NCBI GenBank assembly: GCA_002477825.1
Contig: DLKT01000010.1
Location: 1-7,635, forward strand
Direction of reading: 5' to 3'
DNA length: 7,635 nt
Source: Caryophanales bacterium UBA7581
GTDB lineage: Bacteria; Bacillota_I; Bacilli_A; RFN20; CAG-826
Part shown: positions 1 to 5,318 of the stretch, in pieces
Numbering within the stretch: position 1 is the stretch's first letter
Layout: every line of letters begins with the position of its first letter
Translations under genes and position numbers: made by a program
The notes under the pieces: generated by a model
Database searches by the model: none
Seen by the model: the letters and a program-made list of their open reading frames with translations, nothing else
Told to the model about the DNA's origin: nothing

Positions 1-15
1 TCCTCACGTAATGTA

Positions 16-21
16 TATAAT
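16..21 (+). promoter_or_regulatory. Probable -10 element of the rpsU promoter
   Basis: A perfect TATAAT hexamer lies 47 bases before the rpsU start and would place transcription initiation near base 28. The matching -35 would fall before base 1, so the promoter cannot be confirmed here. The leader it would produce can form a short stem (AAAGC at 33-37 with GCTTT at 45-49) just before the ribosome binding site. This is inferred from one hexamer in AT-rich DNA. Confidence 0.4.
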
Positions 22-52
22 TTTATCGTTTAAAAGCGATAGAAGCTTTAGA

Positions 53-60
53 AGGAGGGG
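53..60 (+). promoter_or_regulatory. Ribosome binding site that fixes the rpsU GTG start
   Basis: AGGAGGGG sits 7 bases before the GTG at 68. It rules out the in-frame upstream ATG at base 11, which has no Shine-Dalgarno sequence and would add 19 residues not found in S21. Confidence 0.85.
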
Positions 61-67
61 AATCAAA

Positions 68-241
68 GTGCCAAAGACAGTCGTTCGAGATAACGAAACT
101 TTAGATGACGCATTACGTCGTTTCAAAAGACAAGTGAATAAGGCTGGAACCCTTGCTGAAGCTCGTAAGCGTGAGTTCTACTTAAAACCAGGCGTGAAAC
201 GCAAATTAAAGTCTGAACAAGCTCGCCGTAAATCTTACTAA
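68..241 (+). CDS. rpsU: 30S ribosomal protein bS21
   Basis: This is small-subunit ribosomal protein S21, which binds the 30S platform near the 3' end of 16S rRNA and contributes to translation initiation. The 57-residue product, starting at GTG, has the usual family length. It shows the conserved pattern from VVRDNE (residues 5-10) through LRRFKRQV (16-23) to REFYLKPGVKR (35-45), and ends in a basic tail (QARRKSY). The GTG start is chosen because it follows a strong Shine-Dalgarno sequence and gives the canonical N-terminus MPKTVVRDNE. An upstream promoter fragment and an intrinsic terminator just after the stop suggest a short, mainly monocistronic transcript. In many Bacillota rpsU is followed by yqeY; here a phosphatase gene follows instead. 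Identification is secure. Confidence 0.97.
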   Translation: MPKTVVRDNETLDDALRRFKRQVNKAGTLAEARKREFYLKPGVKRKLKSEQARRKSY

Positions 242-246
242 AAAAA

Positions 247-273
247 AGAACGGATTTTATATCCGTTTTTTTT
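247..273 (+). terminator. Intrinsic terminator after rpsU
   Basis: AACGGAT (249-255) pairs perfectly with ATCCGTT (261-267) around a 5-base loop and is followed by an unbroken T run to 273. The A-rich stretch before the stem (241-250) can extend the pairing and could also make the structure work on the opposite strand, but no gene runs towards it from the right. Confidence 0.9.
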
Positions 274-276
274 ATG

Positions 277-292
277 CTATATTATGATATAG
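277..292 (+). promoter_or_regulatory. Dyad and possible promoter upstream of the phosphatase gene
   Basis: CTATAT (277-282) and ATATAG (287-292) form a perfect inverted repeat around TATG. The same stretch holds an extended -10 candidate (TGC then TATATT at 278-283) and TATGAT at 283-288. No convincing -35 is seen, because the upstream bases belong to the rpsU terminator. A promoter is expected here since the previous transcript terminates at 273, but which hexamer is used, and whether the dyad is an operator, is inference. Confidence 0.35.
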
Positions 293-311
293 ATAAAGGA
301 GGATGAAACGC

Positions 312-1004
312 ATGATTTATTATCCCATTCAGAATATGATGAATGTTCGTGATATTGGTCTATGGAAGGGAAAAGACCAACGTTTTATTCTTCCATTCCG
401 TTTTTTACGTAGCGATCGTCCAAAAAGTGATAGTGATGAATACGCTTCATTTTTAAAAGAACATCAAATTCAAGACATTATTGATTTAAGAACACATAAA
501 GTGATTCAAAAACTCCCTAATCCTTTAAAAGATGATCCCTATTTTAACTATCATCATCTTCCTTTAGAAGAAGGAAGTACGATTTCTTTACAAAGCATGT
601 CTCCTCATGAATTATATAACTTAATGGTAGAGCACAAAGATACTTTTTATCAAATTTTTTCTATTTTTGCCCATGCTAAACATGGTGTTTTAGTGCATTG
701 TACAGCGGGAAAAGATCGTACAGGCGTCGTGATTGCGCTTCTTCTTGAACTTCTTGGAGTCAATGAAGACATTATCGTTGAAGACTATGCTTATTCATCT
801 TTCATGTTAGATGGAAATTATCCGTCTTATCAAAAAAATCATCCGGATTTTAAACCTTTTTTAGGAGAATCTAATCCTTTATATATACGGTCATTTTTAT
901 CGGATTTCCATGCGAAATATCATAACGCGCATGATTATCTTATTTCTATTGGCTTAAAAGAAGAAGAACTCGTTTTAATTGAACAAAAGGCCTTTGGTCT
1001 TTAG
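312..1004 (+). CDS. Protein-tyrosine / lipid phosphatase, LipA/PtpB type
   Basis: This is a cysteine-based phosphatase of the Y_phosphatase3 group. The active-site loop is HCTAGKDRTG (residues 129-138), with catalytic Cys130 and phosphate-binding Arg136. The Lys-Asp before the Arg is the variant of the CX5R loop found in Listeria LipA and mycobacterial PtpB, enzymes reported to act on phosphotyrosine and phosphoinositides. Other family marks are NVRDIG (11-16), RSDRP (33-37) and DLRT (58-61). There is no signal peptide or membrane segment, so the 230-residue product should be cytosolic unless exported by an unusual route. The start at 312 is preferred because AAAGGAGG (295-302) lies 9 bases upstream. 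The in-frame ATG at 303 abuts that Shine-Dalgarno sequence and is unlikely to be used. Terminators on both sides suggest an independent unit. The substrate is unknown. Confidence 0.9.
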   Translation: MIYYPIQNMMNVRDIGLWKGKDQRFILPFRFLRSDRPKSDSDEYASFLKEHQIQDIIDLRTHKVIQKLPNPLKDDPYFNYHHLPLEEGSTISLQSMSPHELYNLMVEHKDTFYQIFSIFAHAKHGVLVHCTAGKDRTGVVIALLLELLGVNEDIIVEDYAYSSFMLDGNYPSYQKNHPDFKPFLGESNPLYIRSFLSDFHAKYHNAHDYLISIGLKEEELVLIEQKAFGL

Positions 1005-1016
1005 TTCTTTTTTTTT
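981..1016 (+). terminator. Intrinsic terminator overlapping the phosphatase stop codon
   Basis: The outer stem GAAC (981-984) pairs with GTTC (1004-1007). The inner stem AAAGGCC (986-992) pairs with GGTCTTT (996-1002) with one G-T wobble. A single A/A mismatch separates the stems and the loop is three bases. A run of nine T follows at 1008-1016. The TAG stop codon (1002-1004) lies within the 3' arm, so the last codons of the gene double as terminator stem. Confidence 0.88.
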
Positions 1017-1048
1017 ACATTTTTTAATAAAATAAAGTGGTGATTTCC

Positions 1049-1258
1049 ATGTTTACTTATGAAAAAAATGTATTAAAACTCTATCAATATCGCGTTTTGG
1101 TGCACCTAGACAAAGAAGAAATTGATGTTCTTTATTCAAAAACCATGTTACGGATTAAAGGAAATGAACTTCATGTCACTTATTTTGCTAAAGAAGAAAT
1201 TCATATAGAAGGATACATCAAAGCCATAGAAATGGAGAACCATCATGATAAAAAGTAA
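1049..1258 (+). CDS. yqfC: YqfC-family protein (YabP/YqfC), short form
   Basis: A small protein of 69 residues resembling the YabP/YqfC family, whose Bacillus members are linked to sporulation; the biochemical role is unknown. The recognisable core is the beta-rich stretch with the pattern L-x-I-x-G-x-x-L-x-V-x-Y-F-x-x-E-E-I-x-I-x-G-x-I, around residues 32-57. Bacillus YqfC has roughly 93 residues, so this copy lacks an N-terminal segment. It cannot be extended, because an in-frame TAA lies at 1028-1030. The ATG at 1049 is chosen because GGTGA (1039-1043) sits 5 bases upstream; in-frame GTGs at 1037 and 1040 lie within that site. The 3' end overlaps yqfD by 14 bases, so the pair is probably translationally coupled. 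Its presence does not by itself show that the organism sporulates. Confidence 0.75.
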   Translation: MFTYEKNVLKLYQYRVLVHLDKEEIDVLYSKTMLRIKGNELHVTYFAKEEIHIEGYIKAIEMENHHDKK

Positions 1259-2174
1259 AAGCGTTTACCGCGTGCGCGTATTTGATCCCACGCAATTTTT
1301 AGCAACTTTAAAAGAACATGGAATTGAAATCTATGATTTTCAGTGTGTGGATGAATATCTTTATCAATTTTCGATATCTTCTTATCAAGAAAAAAAGTTT
1401 TTATCTTTATATAAAGAAGCTCAGTTAATAAGAAAAACGGGCATGTATTCTGTTTTTGAACATCTTTTTAAAAGAAAAACCGCTTTAGTGGGAATTATCT
1501 TTTCTTTGCTTTTATTTTTTTCTTTTACCAGCCGAATTTATGAAATTGAAGTAGAAGGAAATTCGCGAATTTTAAATGCAAGAATTCAACTGAAACTAGA
1601 AGAAATGGGTATTAAAAAATATGTAAGAAAACCAAATTATGAAACGTTACTTCAATATGAAAATGAATTAAAAAACTTCTTTTATGAAGATATTGAATCA
1701 TTAGAATTAAGAGCGCAAGGTGTACAGGTAAAAGTCCGCTACGAAAAAAGAAGAAAAAGTGTGGAATTACCTACGAAAACAGGACCGAAATATGCTCGAA
1801 AAAAAGGGATTATCTCGCATTTTGTGATTTCTAGTGGCGTGATTAAAGTCAAAGAAAATCAATATGTTGAAGAAGGAACTTTATTAGTGGATGATACTTT
1901 AATTACCCCAAAAGGAGAAGAAATAAAAGTAGGAGCAGAAGGTCAAGTGTATGCGTGGACGTGGACGATTATTACGGTCAGTAAAAATCGAACAAAAAAT
2001 GAAGAGGAAGTCGAAACATTTTCTTCATTATTAAATGAAGCTGAACAAATGGTAAAAGCAGGCTTTATCGAAGAAGAAAGAATTGATAAAGAAGTCATAT
2101 TAAGTTATGAAATAAATGAAGAAAATGCTTTATTAAAAGTACATTTTACTTGTTTAGAAGATATTGCTAAATAA
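1245..2174 (+). CDS. yqfD: YqfD-family membrane protein, short form
   Basis: A 309-residue single-pass membrane protein of the YqfD family (annotated as a sporulation protein in Bacillus; mechanism unknown). Residues 1-78 form a charged domain ending in FKRK, which by the positive-inside rule should be cytoplasmic. Residues 79-95 are hydrophobic. The following IYEIEVEGN and the region to about residue 165 resemble a POTRA-like fold as in FtsQ/DivIB. Residues 183-240 resemble a lipoyl/HlyD-like barrel (ARKKGII, SSGVIKVKENQYVEEGTLL, then GAEGQVYAWTW). The end (LLKVHFTCLEDIAK) matches the family terminus. Bacillus YqfD is nearly 400 residues; the shortage seems to lie after GQVYAWTW, where an extracytoplasmic beta-rich part is missing. 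Start: ATG with GGAG (1234-1237) 7 bases upstream, inside yqfC. Confidence 0.82.
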   Translation: MIKSKSVYRVRVFDPTQFLATLKEHGIEIYDFQCVDEYLYQFSISSYQEKKFLSLYKEAQLIRKTGMYSVFEHLFKRKTALVGIIFSLLLFFSFTSRIYEIEVEGNSRILNARIQLKLEEMGIKKYVRKPNYETLLQYENELKNFFYEDIESLELRAQGVQVKVRYEKRRKSVELPTKTGPKYARKKGIISHFVISSGVIKVKENQYVEEGTLLVDDTLITPKGEEIKVGAEGQVYAWTWTIITVSKNRTKNEEEVETFSSLLNEAEQMVKAGFIEEERIDKEVILSYEINEENALLKVHFTCLEDIAK

Positions 2175-2187
2175 AATCATAGGAAAA

Positions 2188-2229
2188 ATGAAGGAAAGTC
2201 CCTATATAAATATAGAGGATTATTTATGA
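2188..2229 (+). CDS. Possible 13-codon leader ORF before the C39 gene
   Basis: An ATG at 2188 opens a 13-residue frame (MKESPYINIEDYL) whose TGA at 2227-2229 overlaps the ATG of the next gene in an ATGA arrangement. AGGA at 2181-2184 lies only 3 bases upstream, closer than is usual for a Shine-Dalgarno sequence. The peptide has no recognisable similarity. It may be chance or a translational-coupling leader. Confidence 0.15.
   Translation: MKESPYINIEDYL
2202..2215. repeat. Inverted repeat CTATAT-AA-ATATAG before the C39 gene
   Basis: CTATAT (2202-2207) and ATATAG (2210-2215) are perfect complements separated by AA. The right arm touches the AGAGG ribosome binding site (2214-2218) of the downstream gene. 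As DNA it could be an operator. As RNA the 2-base loop is too tight for the full stem. The arms match those of the dyad at 277-292. Confidence 0.3.
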
Positions 2230-2717
2230 AGGACTTTGTATTTCAAAATCGATTATCGGATTGTGGCTTTTGTGCGTTAAAAATTGCTCTAGCGGATATA
2301 AGCCAAAATCCCCGCTACTTATATTTAAAGGCGCCGAAAAAATGGGGAAATTATTCGTTTTTAGATTTGGTTAATAACGCTAAAAAACAAGGCTACTTAT
2401 TAAAAGGCTATCAAATTCCACTTCATCAAATGCCTCCAAAAAAAAGTATTGCTTTACTTTTAAAACGAGGTTCTTTTCATTATGTTTATATAAAAGAGAT
2501 TGATCCGCAATACTTATATATCTATGACCCGATTAAAGGAAAAAGAAAAGTAAAAAAAGAAGTCTTTCTTTCACAATTTATAGGCTACTATCTATTAGTG
2601 AAGAAAAAAGAAAAAGAGGTGAAAATTGTAACATCCTTTTTAAGCCACTTTCCTTATTTTGTTTATTATGGAATCATCTTCCTTCTTTTAGGCATAGCTT
2701 TATGGCTATTATTCTAG
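2226..2717 (+). CDS. Single-pass membrane C39-type cysteine peptidase domain protein
   Basis: A 163-residue protein whose first 125 or so residues look like a peptidase C39 domain, the domain that clips double-glycine leaders in bacteriocin ABC exporters. Gln7 (oxyanion hole), catalytic Cys13 in QNRLSDCGFCAL, His85 in SFHYVYIKE and Asp101 in YIYDPIKG are all present, so the active site looks intact. A basic stretch (KKKEKEVK, 126-133) is followed by one hydrophobic segment (about 143-162) that ends the protein, predicting a cytosolic domain anchored by its C-terminus. ABC exporters continue with several more membrane helices and an ATPase; here the frame stops after what would be the first helix, and no remnant follows in the 70 bases before the next promoter. 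Start: AGAGG (2214-2218) 7 bases before the ATG. The position matches that of phoH in relatives. Substrate unknown; it could be a decayed exporter or a dedicated peptidase. Confidence 0.7.
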   Translation: MKDFVFQNRLSDCGFCALKIALADISQNPRYLYLKAPKKWGNYSFLDLVNNAKKQGYLLKGYQIPLHQMPPKKSIALLLKRGSFHYVYIKEIDPQYLYIYDPIKGKRKVKKEVFLSQFIGYYLLVKKKEKEVKIVTSFLSHFPYFVYYGIIFLLLGIALWLLF

Positions 2718-2765
2718 AAAAATACGGATTTTATGAGTGATTTCTATATTTTTTAATGAAAAAAT

Positions 2766-2773
2766 GGTAAAAT
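2766..2773 (+). promoter_or_regulatory. Candidate extended -10 promoter for the ybeY-cdd-era-recO cluster
   Basis: The motif at 2765-2773 is TG-G-TAAAAT, an extended -10 element, 24 bases before the ybeY start. The -35 region 17 bases upstream (2745-2750, TATATT) is poor, as is common for extended -10 promoters. An A/T inverted repeat (ATTTTTT at 2748-2754, AAAAAAT at 2759-2765) lies between them. No terminator is seen between the C39 gene and this site, so read-through from yqfC-yqfD may also occur. Confidence 0.45.
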
Positions 2774-2786
2774 AAAAATAGATTGT

Positions 2787-2792
2787 AGGTGA
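2787..2792 (+). promoter_or_regulatory. Ribosome binding site that points to a TTG start for ybeY
   Basis: AGGTGA is the only Shine-Dalgarno-like sequence near the start. It lies 5 bases before TTG at 2798, but overlaps the alternative in-frame starts GTG 2789 and ATG 2792, which have no binding site of their own. Confidence 0.55.
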
Positions 2793-2797
2793 TGACT

Positions 2798-3259
2798 TTG
2801 GAATTACTATTTGAAAACTCTTATGACCCTTCTTTTGATCACTATGAAGAAGACTTTCAAGATTTAGCAAGCTATACTTTTTCTTTATTAAACGTAAAAG
2901 ACCACTATTCTTTAGAGGTGGATTTTGTTCACCAAGACGAAATTCATGAAATTAATAAAGAATATCGAGGTATTGATCGGCCTACCGACGTCATTAGCTT
3001 TGCTTTCCTAGATAAAGTTGATGGTGAAGTGACCATTCAAGGAGACGTTATGCAGATGTTAGGAGAAATCATCATTTCCATTGATCAAGCAAAGATGCAA
3101 GCGGAACAATATGGGCATTCTTTGCACCGTGAAATCTGTTTTTTATTCGTTCATGGTTTATTACATTTATTAGGTTATGACCATCAAACGAAAGAGCAAG
3201 AAGAAGAAATGTTTGGTTTACAAAACCAAATTTTGTTAGAAAAGGGGATTACAAGATGA
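2798..3259 (+). CDS. ybeY: Endoribonuclease YbeY (16S rRNA maturation)
   Basis: YbeY is a zinc-dependent endoribonuclease involved in 16S rRNA 3'-end processing and late 30S quality control. The metal site HGLLHLLGYDH (His119, His123, His129 counted from the TTG) is complete. The conserved substrate-groove segments YRGIDRPTDVISF (56-68) and MLGEIIIS (87-94) are also present. The product is 153 residues, in the normal family range. The TTG start is chosen on the position of AGGTGA; ATG 2792 or GTG 2789 would add two or three residues and is possible. It heads a compact cluster and ends in an ATGA overlap with cdd. YbeY is known to act with Era, encoded two genes downstream, in ribosome assembly, so the grouping makes functional sense. 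Cytosolic. Confidence 0.94.
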   Translation: MELLFENSYDPSFDHYEEDFQDLASYTFSLLNVKDHYSLEVDFVHQDEIHEINKEYRGIDRPTDVISFAFLDKVDGEVTIQGDVMQMLGEIIISIDQAKMQAEQYGHSLHREICFLFVHGLLHLLGYDHQTKEQEEEMFGLQNQILLEKGITR

Positions 3260-3657
3260 CCAAAGAAGAACTTTTAAATGAAGCCAATAAAGCACGTGAA
3301 AAATCCTATTCGCCTTATTCACATTTTCGGGTAGGAGCCTGTATTTTATGTAAAGATGGTCACTTTTTTCATGGTGCAAATATTGAAAATGCAAGTTATC
3401 CATTAAGTATGTGCGCGGAAAGAAATGCTATTTATCATGCTTTAATGGAAGGCTATCATAAAGAAGACTTTGCCGCGTTAGCGATTATTGGAGAAACCGA
3501 TGAACCGATTTCACCTTGTGGCGCTTGTCGACAAGTCATTCAAGAATTATTACCTAAGGATATGCCAATTTATTTAGGTAATTTAAAAGGAAGTATTCGT
3601 ACCACAAATGCGGTAGAATTATTACCATTTGCTTTTGACTCTGAGGATTTACAATGA
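3256..3657 (+). CDS. cdd: Cytidine deaminase, homotetrameric small form
   Basis: Cytidine deaminase hydrolyses cytidine and deoxycytidine to uridine and deoxyuridine plus ammonia in pyrimidine salvage. The zinc ligands are Cys53 in SMCAERNAI and Cys88/Cys91 in SPCGACRQ; Glu55 is the proton shuttle. NIE (42-44) contacts the ribose in characterised homologues. At 133 residues it matches the short tetrameric class found in Bacillus rather than the longer dimeric E. coli type. ATG 3256 overlaps the ybeY stop (ATGA), with AGGGG (3243-3247) 8 bases upstream. The far end overlaps era in the same way, so translation of the three genes is probably coupled. In Bacillus a dgkA-type kinase gene usually sits between ybeY and cdd; it is absent here. 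Confidence 0.97.
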   Translation: MTKEELLNEANKAREKSYSPYSHFRVGACILCKDGHFFHGANIENASYPLSMCAERNAIYHALMEGYHKEDFAALAIIGETDEPISPCGACRQVIQELLPKDMPIYLGNLKGSIRTTNAVELLPFAFDSEDLQ

Positions 3658-4532
3658 AATCGGGTTTTATCGCCATTTTAGGGCGTCCTAACGTGGGCAA
3701 ATCCACTTTAATGAATACGATATTACATCGCAAAATTAGTATTATTTCTCCAAAACCTCAAACGACTAGAGATGCGATTCAAGGCATTTATACGACCAAA
3801 GATGTACAAATGATTTTTATAGATACACCAGGTATCCATAAACCGAATACCACATTAGGAGAAAATATGAACCAGTCGGCTTTTCAATCGACCAAAGAAG
3901 TAGAAGCCGCTATTTTGATTGTGGACGCAAGTGAAGCGTTTGGTGAAGGAGATCAATATATTTTAGATCGTATGAATACCAAAGTTCCTGTGTTTGTTGT
4001 ATTTAATAAAATTGATTTATGTACCATTCCTCAAGTGGAAGCATTAAAAAAGATATATCAAGAAAAATTACCGGGTGCGAAGATGATTGAGATTTCGGCG
4101 TTAAAAGACGCAAATGTCGATACCTTATTAAAAGCATTAGAAGACGTATTAGAAGAAGGACCACAATATTTCCCAAGTGATATGTATAGCGATCACTCAG
4201 ATAGCTTTTTAATTGCAGAAATTATTCGTGAAAAAACATTAACGCTTTTACGTGATGAAGTTCCTCATTCTATTGCTGTAAAAATTGAAAAATTAACGCG
4301 TAAAGAAGATGAAATGGAAGTTCATGCGACGATTGTCTGTGAAAAAGAAGGCCAAAAAGGTATTATTATCGGTAAAGGTGGAAAAATGATTAAGCGGATT
4401 GGTACGCAATCTCGCTATGAGATTGAAAAACTCTTTGGGGTAAAATGCCGATTAGAAACCTTTGTACGCGTAGAAAAAGATTGGCGTAATTCGTTACGCT
4501 ACTTAAAAGAATTTGGTTATAACAAGGATTAA
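3654..4532 (+). CDS. era: GTPase Era
   Basis: Era is an essential GTPase that binds the 3' end of 16S rRNA through a KH domain and checks 30S maturation. The GTPase motifs are complete: G1 GRPNVGKS (10-17), G2 within TTRDAIQGI (37-45), G3 DTPG (57-60), G4 NKID (118-121) and G5 SAL (148-150). The C-terminal KH domain shows GIIIGKGGKMIKRIG (236-250), and the terminal VRVEKDWRNSLRYLKEFGY (271-289) is diagnostic for Era rather than other TRAFAC GTPases. The length of 292 residues is typical. ATG 3654 overlaps the cdd TGA; GAGG (3643-3646) lies 7 bases upstream. recO begins 2 bases after its TAA. Acts in the cytosol and at the inner face of the membrane. Confidence 0.98.
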   Translation: MKSGFIAILGRPNVGKSTLMNTILHRKISIISPKPQTTRDAIQGIYTTKDVQMIFIDTPGIHKPNTTLGENMNQSAFQSTKEVEAAILIVDASEAFGEGDQYILDRMNTKVPVFVVFNKIDLCTIPQVEALKKIYQEKLPGAKMIEISALKDANVDTLLKALEDVLEEGPQYFPSDMYSDHSDSFLIAEIIREKTLTLLRDEVPHSIAVKIEKLTRKEDEMEVHATIVCEKEGQKGIIIGKGGKMIKRIGTQSRYEIEKLFGVKCRLETFVRVEKDWRNSLRYLKEFGYNKD

Positions 4533-4534
4533 TT

Positions 4535-5272
4535 ATGATTGAAAAAGAAGGTATAGTTGTTCGTGTTACGCAAATTAAAGAAAGAGATGCCATGATTCAA
4601 ATCATTACGAGTGATGGTTTCTTTTCTTTTTTAGCGCGTGGCGTATTAAAAGTAGATAGTAAAAATGCTTTATTTGTTTCTTTATATACGCATGCACGTT
4701 TTGAATTAGAAGAAGGAAAAAATGGCTATTACTCCTTAAAGGGAGGAACGCTTTTACATAGCCCAGCTTCGAGTATGAATGATTTACTTTACCTTTTGTC
4801 TTTTTCTTCGGTAGCGGAACTCGCGATGAAGTTTTTTGATGAAAATACAGTAAAGGATTATTATCCTTATTTATCCGCTATTTTTATGGCGGTCTATGAA
4901 AAAAGTGGCGATCCTTTAACTTTGGTTTCTATTGGCGCTTGTGCAGCGCTAAAACTAAGCGGATATGCCATTCAAACTAGTGGTTGCGTAACGTGCGGAA
5001 CTAAAAAGGATATCGTTTCTTTTGATATGGATAATGGCGGTTTTTTTTGTCGAAAACATTATGATCCCACTACGATGCAGAATCAAACACCTAGTTTTTT
5101 AAAAGCCGTGCGTTTTTTATTTATTGTACCGCCTGAAGAAGTGAAGAATTATACTTTACATGAGCGCGATTTAGTTCTAATTTTAAATCAAGTCCATCAG
5201 TTTATGCTCGATTTTTGCGGGATTAATTGGAAAGGCTATGAGCTTTTATTACGCGCCGTGCGAAAAATGTAA
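4535..5272 (+). CDS. recO: DNA repair protein RecO
   Basis: RecO is a recombination mediator that, with RecR, helps load RecA on SSB-coated single-stranded DNA. The N-terminal OB-fold begins with EKEGIVVRVTQIKERDAMI, and FLARGVLK lies at 32-39. A central helical part follows. The zinc-binding site is formed by Cys151, Cys154, Cys172 and His175 (CVTCG and FFCRKH). The length of 245 residues is normal. The start at 4535 has AAGGA (4524-4528) 6 bases upstream and follows era by 2 bases, the order conserved across Bacillota. No clear intrinsic terminator follows; the next gene has its own strong promoter starting 30 bases after the stop. Confidence 0.95.
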   Translation: MIEKEGIVVRVTQIKERDAMIQIITSDGFFSFLARGVLKVDSKNALFVSLYTHARFELEEGKNGYYSLKGGTLLHSPASSMNDLLYLLSFSSVAELAMKFFDENTVKDYYPYLSAIFMAVYEKSGDPLTLVSIGACAALKLSGYAIQTSGCVTCGTKKDIVSFDMDNGGFFCRKHYDPTTMQNQTPSFLKAVRFLFIVPPEEVKNYTLHERDLVLILNQVHQFMLDFCGINWKGYELLLRAVRKM

Positions 5273-5301
5273 AAAAAGCAAAGAAGTACACTCATAATAG
5301 G

Positions 5302-5318
5302 TTGACAAGGTATGTCAA
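5302..5318. repeat. Operator-like dyad covering the glyS -35
   Basis: TTGACA (5302-5307) and TGTCAA (5313-5318) are perfect inverted repeats around AGGTA. The left arm is the -35 hexamer itself. A protein bound here would block RNA polymerase. No regulator is encoded in the window, so an operator role is inference; a chance match of the consensus -35 with its complement is the alternative. Confidence 0.4.

Noticed and set aside
11..67. N-terminal extension of rpsU from ATG 11
   Set aside because: No Shine-Dalgarno sequence precedes it, it covers the likely -10 element and the real ribosome binding site, and the added residues are not part of S21.
303..311. Phosphatase start at ATG 303
   Set aside because: The ATG directly abuts the AAAGGAGG site with no spacer; ATG 312 is correctly spaced at 9 bases.
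1005..1033. Promoter for yqfC with -35 TTCTTT (1005-1010) and -10 TAAAAT (1028-1033)
   Set aside because: The -35 is poor and lies in the terminator, and the start would fall inside the ribosome binding site, leaving almost no leader. A promoter must exist or read-through must occur, but this one is not convincing.
2748..2765. ATTTTTT/AAAAAAT inverted repeat as a terminator of the C39 gene
   Set aside because: It consists only of A-T pairs, has no T tract after it and runs into the extended -10 of ybeY.
2718..2788. Remnant of a frameshifted ABC exporter after the C39 domain
   Set aside because: All frames were read; the stretch is short, AT-rich and has no membrane helix or transporter-like sequence.
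4390..4593. Minus-strand ORF of 67 residues
   Set aside because: It lies antisense across the end of era and the start of recO, has no ribosome binding site and no recognisable domain.
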